DNA of 34,377 nucleotides from Myxococcales bacterium (GTDB taxonomy: Bacteria; Myxococcota_A; Polyangia; Polyangiales; Houyiibacteriaceae), in assembly GCA_019637115.1 (NCBI GenBank), contig JAHBWH010000080.1:1-34377 (forward strand). The letters run 5' to 3'. The translations under genes were made by a program, and so were the position numbers. Below are positions 26,006 through 34,027 of the stretch, one piece after another; within the stretch, counting starts at the first letter, position 1; every line of letters starts with the position of its first letter. The notes below the pieces were generated by a model. The model was not told the origin of the DNA and made no database searches. It saw nothing but the letters and a program-made list of their open reading frames with translations.

Positions 26006-26926
26006 TCAGTCGAAGGCGCGGCTGAGTGACTCGACGTGGGCGCGCCCGAGCTCCGGCTCGAAGAGGCGCGGCAGCGTGACCCGAGGCGCGTCGATCGAGC
26101 GGAGCAGGGCGAGGCTCGTCTCCTGAACGCCCTCGCGCAGCGCGCGGATCCGGCCAGCCTTCGCGAGGCTCGCGATTGGGGAGCCCTCGTCGAGCTTTGC
26201 CGGGAGCGCCTCGAGCAGCGGGCGCTCGCCGGACTCGAAGAGCTTCGGGAGGAGCTGGTTGACGACCAGCGCCGGGACCGGCATCGCGAGGTCCTTCGTC
26301 AGCGCCTCGTGCAGCTCGAGCGTTTCGTGCGCGGGCATGCCCTCGGGGAGCGTCACGACCACGCAGCCCGCGCGCTGCGGGTCGCGGAAGAGCGAGAGCG
26401 CCCGCTCCGCCTCGCGGCGGAGCAGCCCGGGCGGCGCGACGTCGACGATCACCTGCGGCACCCGCAGCATCTCGAGCCCGTGGCCGGTCGCCGGCGCGTC
26501 GAGGATGACCAGGTCGTAGTCGCCGCGGCCCTCCGGACCGTGGCCCATGGCGTGGAAGTACGCCTTGCCGAGCATGGCCCACGCCTCGATGCCGGGCGTC
26601 CCGCGGAGGAACGCGCGCACGAAGCGGTTCTCGAAGACCGCCTGGTAGAGCGTGCGGACCTTCAGGATCATCATCCCGTACTCTTCGAGAGCCGCCGCCG
26701 GCGTCATGTTCACGGCGTCGAGGTTCGGCGCGACGTTCGTGATCTTGTCGGTGATCGGCGGGCACTCGTAGAGCGACGAGAGTCGCTCCTTCGCGTTGAC
26801 CATCGCCACCAGGGTGCGCTTGCCCTTGCGGGCCGCGGCGAGGCCGAGCGAGGCCGCGACGGTCGTCTTGCCGACGCCTCCTTTTCCGACGACGAAGAGG
26901 AAGCGGTGGTCCAGCAGCGACGGCAT
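26006..26926 (-). CDS. ArsA/Get3-like ATPase
   Basis: Single-domain P-loop ATPase of the ArsA/Get3 family, 306 aa. The deviant Walker A is GKGGVGKTT (14-22). YDLVILDAPATGHGLEML carries the switch II Asp and the DAPATGHGL signature of bacterial ArsA-like proteins. VVTLPEGMPAHETLEL and VPALVVNQLLP match the later nucleotide-binding strands. There is no arsenite-metal Cys triad and no arsB/arsR neighbour, so arsenic resistance is unlikely. Bacterial homologues often occur as one or two copies of unknown role. It converges with crtI with only five bases between the stops. Confidence 0.85.
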   Translation of the reverse strand: MPSLLDHRFLFVVGKGGVGKTTVAASLGLAAARKGKRTLVAMVNAKERLSSLYECPPITDKITNVAPNLDAVNMTPAAALEEYGMMILKVRTLYQAVFENRFVRAFLRGTPGIEAWAMLGKAYFHAMGHGPEGRGDYDLVILDAPATGHGLEMLRVPQVIVDVAPPGLLRREAERALSLFRDPQRAGCVVVTLPEGMPAHETLELHEALTKDLAMPVPALVVNQLLPKLFESGERPLLEALPAKLDEGSPIASLAKAGRIRALREGVQETSLALLRSIDAPRVTLPRLFEPELGRAHVESLSRAFD

Positions 26927-27083
26927 CCAGGTGCCGCCAACCGTATCAGCGAAGCGCGCTCGGGCAAGCTCAGGGCGGCCAGTACCGCCGGCCGGGAGCT
27001 CGAGTCGGGGTGATTGGTGGGGAAGTCGGTCCGCGGTGCCGACTCGCCGACCGACAACCGCGTCGCGGCTACCGCGCGTGCCG

Positions 27084-28196
27084 TCACTCGAACGCCAGGA
27101 CGCGCTCCTCGCCCCACCGGTCGATCAACGCTCCCACGTACGACAGCAGCGTCTCGCGCCGCTCGAGCACGCCCTCGATCTGTGCGTCGCTCAGGAGCGG
27201 CGTCTGGGCGTGGCTCGGATCGGCGGCGAGCGCGCGCTCGATCGCGTCGCGGTCGAGCCGCTGCACGCGGTCGACGAAGCTCCGAGAGAAGCGCTCGGCG
27301 TAGACGAGGCGGTCGCGGATGCGGGTGTGGATCTCGCTCGAGATCGACGCCGCGAGGGCGACGTCGTGGTCGCGGATGATGAGCCGAGGACCCTCGTCGG
27401 TGCTCGCGAGCCCCTGCATGTTTCCGCCGCTGAAGCGGTCCCAGTTGGCGATCAGGTAGTCGAAGGCGACCGCGTTGGAGAGGTCGCGACAGAGTGCGCG
27501 CCGGTCGGAGGGGATCTCGCCCGATTGGCTCAGCCAGCCTCGCCACTCGACGAGCCCCGGGCCGCGATCGAGGCCGAGGTCGGTGAGCTCCGGTACCCAG
27601 TAGATCGAGGCGCCGGGGACGTCGCCGTTCGACTCGGGGACGAGCGTGCTCTGGATGTCGTTCCACGTGTCGGGATCGGCGTAACGGGCCTCGAGCCGGT
27701 CCCTGATCTCGTGGTTGCGGACGATGCGGACCGTCGCCGGCGGGACGTTCTCGAGGCCGAGGATGCGGGCCAGGCGATAGGCAGCGGCCTCGCGTAGGTA
27801 GCCCTCGCGGTGGGTGCGGCTTCGGGGCTTGAACGCGGCCGTGTGCTCGCTGCGCAGGCGCATCCGAAACGCCAACGAGGAGGTGCCGATCGGCTTGAAC
27901 TGTCGAGACGGAGTGTTCGCGAGCGCGTCGAGCAGCTCCTCGTGCGCGAAGGCGCCGGGAGGGAAGGTCAGGTCGCTCGGGACCTCGAGCGGCGCGGGCG
28001 GCTCAGGTTCGGGCTCTGGCGCCGGCTCGGGGGCGGCCGGGCGTTCGACTGGGGTCGGCGTGGGAGCCGGCTCGGTGGCGGCCTGTGGGGGGGGCTCGCA
28101 TCCTGCGGCGAGCGCGAGCCAGCACACTCCGCCCACGAGGGAGGAGAGCAGGGTCGGGCGGCGGGAGGAGGGGGCCACGGCGGGGGAGGGTAGCAA
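27084..28196 (-). CDS. Exported lipoprotein with Fam20C/HipA-like kinase fold
   Basis: Lipoprotein (370 aa): an Arg-containing N-region, hydrophobic core and lipobox AAGC (Cys33), then a Pro/Glu/Ala linker (34-71). The remainder shows the ordered motifs of the Fam20C/HipA-like kinase clan: TAAFKPRSR (Lys123, ATP-binding), REAAAYRLARIL (Glu136 in helix C), FDYLIANWDRFSGGN (Asp246; catalytic Asp253, Asn259), and LIIRDHDVAL (metal-binding Asp276/Asp278). All key positions are filled, so an active kinase is plausible. It would sit in the periplasm or on the surface, where ATP is scarce. Substrate unknown. No antitoxin-like partner is adjacent, so a HipBA module is unlikely. Function is inferred from motifs only. 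Confidence 0.7.
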   Translation of the reverse strand: MLPSPAVAPSSRRPTLLSSLVGGVCWLALAAGCEPPPQAATEPAPTPTPVERPAAPEPAPEPEPEPPAPLEVPSDLTFPPGAFAHEELLDALANTPSRQFKPIGTSSLAFRMRLRSEHTAAFKPRSRTHREGYLREAAAYRLARILGLENVPPATVRIVRNHEIRDRLEARYADPDTWNDIQSTLVPESNGDVPGASIYWVPELTDLGLDRGPGLVEWRGWLSQSGEIPSDRRALCRDLSNAVAFDYLIANWDRFSGGNMQGLASTDEGPRLIIRDHDVALAASISSEIHTRIRDRLVYAERFSRSFVDRVQRLDRDAIERALAADPSHAQTPLLSDAQIEGVLERRETLLSYVGALIDRWGEERVLAFE

Positions 28197-28228
28197 AGCG
28201 ACCGGCGGTCGAGGGGACGTGTCGACGG

Positions 28229-28261
28229 CTCGGGCCGAAGAACGGCGTTCTTCGGCCCGAG
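28229..28261 (-). terminator. Strong hairpin terminator after the acyl-CoA dehydrogenase gene
   Basis: Perfect 15-bp stem CTCGGGCCGAAGAAC / GTTCTTCGGCCCGAG with a 3-base loop, 27 bases past the acyl-CoA dehydrogenase stop (minus strand). It isolates the downstream kinase-like gene. No T-run. Confidence 0.75.
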
Positions 28262-28287
28262 CGCGGTGTCGCGGTGAGAGGAGGTGA

Positions 28288-29436
<1,149 letters not shown>

Positions 29437-29450
29437 GGGGACAACTCCGT

Positions 29451-29579
29451 TCAGTTCATGCGATCGCGGCGCTGGCGCTCTAGCTCGGCCCGCGCGGCGC
29501 GGGCGCCGAGGCGAAAGCCTAGAGCCAGGCCGAGCAAGAGCACGCCGGGGATGTAGAAGAGGTGATCGATCGACGGCAT
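29451..29579 (-). CDS. 42-aa membrane microprotein in the ccm cluster
   Basis: A short ORF starting at ATG 29579, four bases after the CcmD-like stop. It encodes a hydrophobic helix (about residues 8-24, FYIPGVLLLGLALGF) followed by a strongly charged tail (RLGARAARAELERQRRDR). The one-helix-plus-basic-tail plan is that of classical CcmD, which helps release haem-loaded CcmE. No family match can be claimed at this length. Evidence for reality: tight packing between the CcmD-like gene and the acyl-CoA dehydrogenase, and a sensible membrane-protein composition. There is no clear ribosome binding site; translation would rely on coupling. Confidence 0.55.
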   Translation of the reverse strand: MPSIDHLFYIPGVLLLGLALGFRLGARAARAELERQRRDRMN

Positions 29580-29583
29580 CGGA

Positions 29584-29895
29584 TCAGCTTCGCTGCTCGC
29601 CGATGCTCTTGCGCAGCGCGGCGAGGTCCTCGGCGGTGCGCGCGTGCAAGCGGCCTACGCGCCAGAAGTAGCCGAGGATGAGCACCCATGCGCCGGCGTA
29701 GGCGATGACCGTCAGCGTCCCGCCAGGGACCCGCTCGGCGTCGGGACCCGACACGGCGCGGAAGGTCGCCGCCCGGCGCGAGGGATCGTCGTCGGCCGTC
29801 GGCTCGTCTTGGGCTGTCGCTGGCGCCGCGGCGCCGACGACGAGCGCGCCGAAGACGAACGCGCGCTGGAAGAAGCGGAAGAAGGACTCCGTCAT
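29584..29895 (-). CDS. CcmD-like small membrane protein
   Basis: 103-residue protein. The N-terminal hydrophobic segment (FFQRAFVFGALVVGAAAPATA) looks like a signal peptide or first helix. A polar loop follows, then a second helix YAGAWVLILGYFWRVGRL and an Arg/Glu-rich coil ending in KSIGEQRS. The second half matches the short CcmD pattern of one helix plus a charged cytoplasmic tail. ATG 29895 overlaps the ccmC stop (ATGA), so the two are translationally coupled, which supports a role in haem delivery for cytochrome c maturation. Sequence similarity alone would be weak. Confidence 0.72.
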   Translation of the reverse strand: MTESFFRFFQRAFVFGALVVGAAAPATAQDEPTADDDPSRRAATFRAVSGPDAERVPGGTLTVIAYAGAWVLILGYFWRVGRLHARTAEDLAALRKSIGEQRS

Positions 29896-30623
29896 GACTC
29901 GCCTCCCAGGCCGCGTCGGGCCGCCTCGAGCTCGAGCGACGCGAGCTCCTGTCGTTGGCGCTCGACCCGGATCCGCGCCCACATCAACCAGACGAAGAGG
30001 ATCGTCACCGCGCAGAACCCGCAGACGAGCGCGGGCACCATGTCCTCGTGGATGCCGCCGCCGCCGCTCGCCAGCACCACGGGGTGCTGTCCGCTCCAGC
30101 GCTGGACGCTGAATTTGATGAGGAAGAGCAGCGGGAAGCCGACGATCGCGAGCGCCGCGGCGAAGCGCTTCTCGGCTTCGCCCGCGGCGCCGAACCCGCG
30201 CAGGGCGAGGAAGGACGAGTAGATCATCGCCGTCAGCAGGGTGCTCGTGATGCGCGGATCCCACGCCCAGTAGACGCCCCAGGCCTTGCGGCCCCAGAGC
30301 GGGCCCGTGAGCAGCACGATGAGGGCGAAGAGGGTGCCGATCTCGGCGCCTGCGAGGCTGAGCGCGTCCCAGCGGTCGCTGCGCTTCCAGAGGTACATCA
30401 GGCCGCCCAGCGCGGCCGCGGTCCAGCCGACGTACATGCCGTAGGCGCTCGGGACGTGGATGAAGAAGATCTTCTGCGACAGGCCCATCTGCTCTTCGAC
30501 CGGCGCGACCTCGAAGGCGAGGTAGAAGGTCGCGGGGAAGAGCACGGCGCTGAGGACCGCGAGGCCGGTCCAGAGAGCGCGGCTCGTGCCGCTCAGAGTC
30601 GAGGCGGGGTGGGTGGGGGCCAT
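29892..30623 (-). CDS. ccmC: Haem exporter/handling protein CcmC
   Basis: CcmC of system I cytochrome c maturation, 243 aa with about six transmembrane helices. The tryptophan-rich WWD motif WGVYWAWDPR (115-124) binds haem. Two conserved His on either side, IHVPSAYGMY (His56) and WSGQHPV (His180), correspond to the axial ligands known as His60 and His184 in E. coli. It transfers haem to CcmE at the periplasmic face. I chose ATG 30623; the frame remains open to 30665. The stop overlaps the CcmD-like start. ccmA, ccmB and ccmE are not in the window. Confidence 0.93.
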   Translation of the reverse strand: MAPTHPASTLSGTSRALWTGLAVLSAVLFPATFYLAFEVAPVEEQMGLSQKIFFIHVPSAYGMYVGWTAAALGGLMYLWKRSDRWDALSLAGAEIGTLFALIVLLTGPLWGRKAWGVYWAWDPRITSTLLTAMIYSSFLALRGFGAAGEAEKRFAAALAIVGFPLLFLIKFSVQRWSGQHPVVLASGGGGIHEDMVPALVCGFCAVTILFVWLMWARIRVERQRQELASLELEAARRGLGGES

Positions 30624-31078
30624 TCGTCGACGCGGGACGCTACCACGCGGCTTCGGGGGGGGCACGCCCGCGTGTTGGGTGGCTCGGGTGAGGCTCGCGG
30701 CTTCGGCCCGAGGAGCTCGCGGGCTTCGACGAGGATCGGAGCGTGCCTTCGATCAGAATCCGGTCGCGCGCTTCACGATGGCGGATGTGCCCTTCGTCGT
30801 GAGCGCGAGGACGCGTTGCTGGAGCGGTCCAGAGCCAGCAGCCTCGCCGACGATCGTGCCTCGCTCTTGGGTGCTCGAGACCAGAGCGGGCGGCCCTCGC
30901 CGACGAGCGCGCCTCACCCTCTTGGGGGGCGTCCCGCCCGGGACCCACCTGGCGTCCGCCACCCCCTCCGCCGCCAATCCGCCGCCAGGGGCCGTTTTGG
31001 CGGCCAAATTCGCGAATAATTTCAGTGCGGCATCTCGCGAAAACGCCAGGCACATCGCTTGCTCATCCGCTCGACGCG
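30624..31078. other. 455-bp gap upstream of the transposase, with palindromes
   Basis: I see no gene. A minus-strand frame is open over part of it but has no family likeness. The 3' part has a 7-bp hairpin GCCGCCA / TGGCGGC (30981-31004) and the palindrome ATTCGCGAAT (31008-31017) in a local A/T-rich patch, 60-100 bp before the transposase start. The A/T patch may hold the transposase promoter, or the hairpin may mark an element end. Confidence 0.5.
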
Positions 31079-32002
31079 ATGAGCAAGCCCCACCTCGTCC
31101 TGCCTGGCCAGGTCATCTCCACGAGCCGCCAGGTGCTCCACCGGCACTTCAGGCTGCGGCCCGACCGTCAGATGGTGGAGCTCTTCAAGTACCTCTTGGC
31201 GCTCTACGCGGCGAAGTACGGCATCAAGATTCACGTCTGCTGCCTGATGAGCACGCACTACCACCTCGTCTTCACGGACGTGCACGGCAATCGGGGCGAG
31301 TTCTTCCGCGACTTCCACTCGATGCTCACGAAGTGCGTGCTGGTCTATCGCGGGCTCCGGGGCACGTACGTCTTCGACAAGTCGCAGACGAGCCAGTGCG
31401 ACTGCATCAACGAGGCCGTCATCGAGGCGGTCGCGTACGCGCTCGCGAACCCGACGGCGGCGGGCATCACGTCGACGCCGAGCGAGTGGCCCGGCAACTT
31501 CTGCCACGCCGACGAGCTCGCGACGGGGAAGACCGAGCGGGTGAAGCGCCCCGACACCTTCCGCCGCGAGGACGGCAGCCACGTCCGCTTCTTCGACCTC
31601 GCGAGCGAGCGCTGGCCCGAGGAGGTCGAGCTCCGCTTCGAGCCCGTGCCGATGCTCGCGGACGCCGCGGAGTACCAGCGCCTCGTCCAGGTCGAGCTCG
31701 AGGGCCTCATCCGGAAGAAGCTCGAGGAAGCCGGCGGTCAGCCCTTCTCCCGCGTCCGCCAGGCCTCCGCCGCTCCATCCACGACCAGGCCAGCCAAGAC
31801 CTCCCCTTCGGCGAGCGCGAGCCCCGCATCAAGGCCGGCCGAGGCCAGAAGGCCGCGCGCGAGCAGGCCATCCACCGACCTCCGCGAGTTCTGGGCCCTC
31901 CACGCCGAAGCCGTCGCCAACTTCAAGAAAGGCGACGAGGTCGTCTTCCCTCCCGGCACCTACCGCTGGGCCAAGGTCTTCGGCTTCCCCGTCGCCACCT
32001 AA
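31079..32002 (+). CDS. REP-associated tyrosine transposase (HUH/Y1 type)
   Basis: Y1_Tnp (IS200-like/RAYT) transposase of 307 aa from ATG 31079. The HUH metal motif is in IHVCCLMSTHYHLVF (His60-Tyr-His62). The expected catalytic Tyr is Tyr120 in AVAYALANPTAAG, which occupies the place of the family's YI..NPVRAG segment. Such enzymes cleave single-stranded DNA at hairpins and form a 5'-phosphotyrosine bond. Unusually, residues about 215-270 are a Ser/Pro/Arg linker leading to a short extra C-terminal module (TDLREFWALHAEAVANFKKG ending in WAKVFGFPVAT). RAYTs are single-copy and linked to REP repeats; here a dense repeat array starts 70 bp after the stop. Confidence 0.88.
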   Translation: MSKPHLVLPGQVISTSRQVLHRHFRLRPDRQMVELFKYLLALYAAKYGIKIHVCCLMSTHYHLVFTDVHGNRGEFFRDFHSMLTKCVLVYRGLRGTYVFDKSQTSQCDCINEAVIEAVAYALANPTAAGITSTPSEWPGNFCHADELATGKTERVKRPDTFRREDGSHVRFFDLASERWPEEVELRFEPVPMLADAAEYQRLVQVELEGLIRKKLEEAGGQPFSRVRQASAAPSTTRPAKTSPSASASPASRPAEARRPRASRPSTDLREFWALHAEAVANFKKGDEVVFPPGTYRWAKVFGFPVAT

Positions 32003-32071
32003 CGCCCGACCCACTCCAACGGAGCCCACCGGATGCCCCAGCGCCGGCAGGCCCCACTGCGCCCCGAGCCT

Positions 32072-32252
32072 CGCGTGACCCACCCCGGCCACGCCGAGGC
32101 CGAAGTGCGTCCGTCGCCCGCCGCGACCCGCCGCGCTCGAACGCGGCGCGCGCGCCCGCGCCGACCCGCGCGAACCGCAGAGCGAGAACCATCCGCTCCG
32201 ACTGAACCACGCGCTCCGCGCGCTCGAGGCCGTCCTTCGGTTCGCCAGCTTC
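32072..32252. repeat. Long direct repeat, copy 1 (about 181 bp)
   Basis: From CGCGTGACCCACCCCGG to TTCGCCAGCTTC. Nearly the same sequence recurs at 32295-32473, two bases shorter and with a few substitutions. The end contains the array's core CCTTCGGTTCGC. Confidence 0.93.
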
Positions 32253-32294
32253 CCCGCCGCGCGCTCGAGGCCGTCCTTCGGTTCGCCAGCTTCC

Positions 32295-32473
32295 CGCGTG
32301 ACCCACCCCGGCCACGCCGAGGCCGAAGTGCGTCCGTCGCCCGCCGCGACCCGCCGCGACCGAACGCGACGCGCGCCCGCGCCGACCCGCGCGAACCGCA
32401 GAGCGAGAACCATCCGCTCCGACTGAACCACGCGCTCCGCGCGCTCGAGGCCGTCCTTCGGTTCGCCAGCTTC
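32295..32473. repeat. Long direct repeat, copy 2 (about 179 bp)
   Basis: Second copy of the unit at 32072-32252, separated by 42 bp that include another CTCGAGGCCGTCCTTCGG core. Confidence 0.93.
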
Positions 32474-32522
32474 GTCCGCGTCGGTTCGCCAGCTTCGTCC
32501 TTCGGTTCGCCAGCTTCCCGAC

Positions 32523-32782
32523 TGAACCACGCGCTCCGCGCGCTCGAGGCCGTCCTTCGGTTCGCCAGCTTCGCCAGCTTCGCCGGTTCGCCAGCTTCGC
32601 CAGTTCGGGTCGGTTCGCCGCTCGAGGCCGTCCTTCGGTTCGCACATCGCGGTGAACCACGCGCTCCGCGCGCTCGAGGCCGTCCTTCGGTTCGCCAGCT
32701 TCGCCAGCTTCGTCGGTTCGCCAGCTTCGCCAGTTCGGGTCGGTTCGCCGCTCGAGGCCGTCCTTCGGTTCGCACATCGCGG
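32523..32782. repeat. Perfectly abutting 130-bp tandem duplication
   Basis: Two adjacent copies (32523-32652 and 32653-32782), each from TGAACCACGCGCTCCGCG to CGCACATCGCGG. The one difference I see is GCCGGTTCG against GTCGGTTCG. Inside each are smaller CAGCTTCG repeats. Confidence 0.94.
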
Positions 32783-33034
32783 AGGCCGTCCTTCGGTTCG
32801 CACATCGCGGCATCGGTTCGCACGCCGCGCGCGTCGGTTCGCACGCCGCGCCGGCGCCGTCCTTCAGTTCGCGCGCCGCCTCAGTTCGCGCGCCGCCTCG
32901 GGGTTCGCGCGCCGCCACCGCCGCGGTTCTCGGGTCGCGCGCCGCCGTTCGCCAGCGTCGTCGGTTCGCCCGACGTTGTCGTTCGCCGGGCTGTAAGGGA
33001 GGCGAGCCGTCCCGCGGCGGGCCATGATGCGGGC

Positions 33035-33916
33035 ATGTCCTTGCGGAGCTGGGTGCGGGCCGCGCGGCCTTTGGCGCAGGCGAACATCGCGCCGCCGGTG
33101 CTCTTCGGCCAGGCGCTCGCGTGGGGGCTGACGGGGCGCTTTTCGTGGGGGGCGTTCGCGCTCGTCCTGCTCTGGGGCGTGCTGGATCAGGTCTTCATCG
33201 TCTTCGCCAACGACGTCGCTGACGCGCCACACGATCGCGCCGATGCGCGCACGCCCTTCTCGGGCGGCAGCGGCGTGATCCCCGAGGGGCTCCTCTCTCG
33301 CGGCACGCTCGCGCGGGCGGCTCTCGTGGTCTTCGCGGTGCTCGGTGCCGTCTCGGTCGGCCTCGCGATCACCGCGAGCGCGTGGGCGCTCGCCGCCTGG
33401 CTCGCCGCGGGCGGGCTGGTCTGGGCCTACAGCTTCCCGCCGCTCCGGATGAGCTATCGCGGAGGTGGTGAGCTGCTCCAAGGGCTCGGGGTGGGCGCGG
33501 TCTTGCCGCTGCTGGGGTTCGTCGCGCAGGCGCAGGCGCTCGGCCCATTTCCTCGGTGGGTTCTGATCGCGACCGTCCCGCTCGCGATGGCAGGCAACGT
33601 CGCGACGGCGCTCCCGGACGAGGTCGCAGACCGACGCGCCCTCAAGCGGACGTGGCCCGTGCGTATGGGGCGGACACGCGCGGCGTGGGCGTGTCTCGGG
33701 CTGACGGTGGTCGCCCTGTACGCTGCGCTCGCGCTCGCGGTGATGAGACCGGAGACCGGCGCGACGCCCGCCGTCGCGCTCGCCGCCCTGCCGCTGCTCG
33801 GCGCGCTCTTCGTGAACGTGCGGACTCGGCGGGGGGCCCTCGTCTTCGTCGTCTTGCACGGCGCGACGACACAGCTCTTCTGGCTCGGTTGGGGGCTCGC
33901 GCTCATCCTGGCCTGA
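33035..33916 (+). CDS. UbiA-family prenyltransferase
   Basis: Integral membrane prenyltransferase, 293 aa, about eight to nine helices. First Asp motif: FANDVADAPHDRADAR (Asn59-Asp60, Asp63, Asp67), binding Mg-diphosphate. Second Asp motif: LPDEVADRRALKR (Asp195, Asp199). YSFPPLRMSYRGGGE (132-146) resembles the segment of MenA-like enzymes. It attaches a polyprenyl chain to an aromatic acceptor, plausibly 1,4-dihydroxy-2-naphthoate in menaquinone synthesis; other acceptors cannot be excluded. ATG 33035 is the first start after the repeat array; the upstream open frame is repeat-derived and not included. Confidence 0.85.
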   Translation: MSLRSWVRAARPLAQANIAPPVLFGQALAWGLTGRFSWGAFALVLLWGVLDQVFIVFANDVADAPHDRADARTPFSGGSGVIPEGLLSRGTLARAALVVFAVLGAVSVGLAITASAWALAAWLAAGGLVWAYSFPPLRMSYRGGGELLQGLGVGAVLPLLGFVAQAQALGPFPRWVLIATVPLAMAGNVATALPDEVADRRALKRTWPVRMGRTRAAWACLGLTVVALYAALALAVMRPETGATPAVALAALPLLGALFVNVRTRRGALVFVVLHGATTQLFWLGWGLALILA

Positions 33917-33920
33917 AGGG

Positions 33921-33952
33921 ATCGGTCGCATCGTCGGGCGAGCGCGACCGAT
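33921..33952 (+). terminator. Possible terminator after the prenyltransferase gene
   Basis: ATCGGTCGC (33921-33929) can pair perfectly with GCGACCGAT (33944-33952) around a 14-base loop, starting four bases after the stop. The remainder of the gap to 34027 shows no gene. Confidence 0.45.
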
Positions 33953-34027
33953 GCGTTCGACGGCAACCGGCGTCACAGGCCCGAACGTCGAGACGCAACC
34001 GACGTCGGACGGGCTCGACGGATGCGA

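Larger units (their letters stand above)
32221..32990. repeat. Dispersed core repeat CCTTCGGTTCGC, nine copies, decaying rightwards
   Basis: I count nine copies of CCTTCGGTTCGC between about 32234 and 32800, most preceded by CTCGAGGCCGT. From 32810 to 32990 only degenerate remains are left (TCGGTTCGCACGCCGCG, CAGTTCGCGCGCCGCC, GTTCGCGCGCCGCCACC). The array stops about 45 bp before the prenyltransferase start. No unique spacers are present. Confidence 0.9.

Noticed and set aside
23144-26029. 961-codon plus-strand ORF across the porin and crtI
   Set aside because: Antisense to the porin and out of frame with crtI; repeat-derived RRRLGRR stretches show it is a shadow.
26006-26926. Arsenic resistance operon
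   Set aside because: Only a single-domain ArsA-like ATPase is present, without the metal-binding Cys triad or arsB/arsC/arsR neighbours.
27084-28196. HipBA toxin-antitoxin module
   Set aside because: The kinase-like protein has a lipoprotein signal and no HipB-like regulator next to it.
31829-32918. Three overlapping minus-strand ORFs with repeats such as GEPKDGLERAERV
   Set aside because: All frames stay open because the underlying DNA repeats lack stops; frames shift relative to each other between units and no start, RBS or domain is convincing.
32072-32990. Possible CRISPR array
   Set aside because: No unique spacers of constant length; units are nested and tandem, and no cas genes are present.
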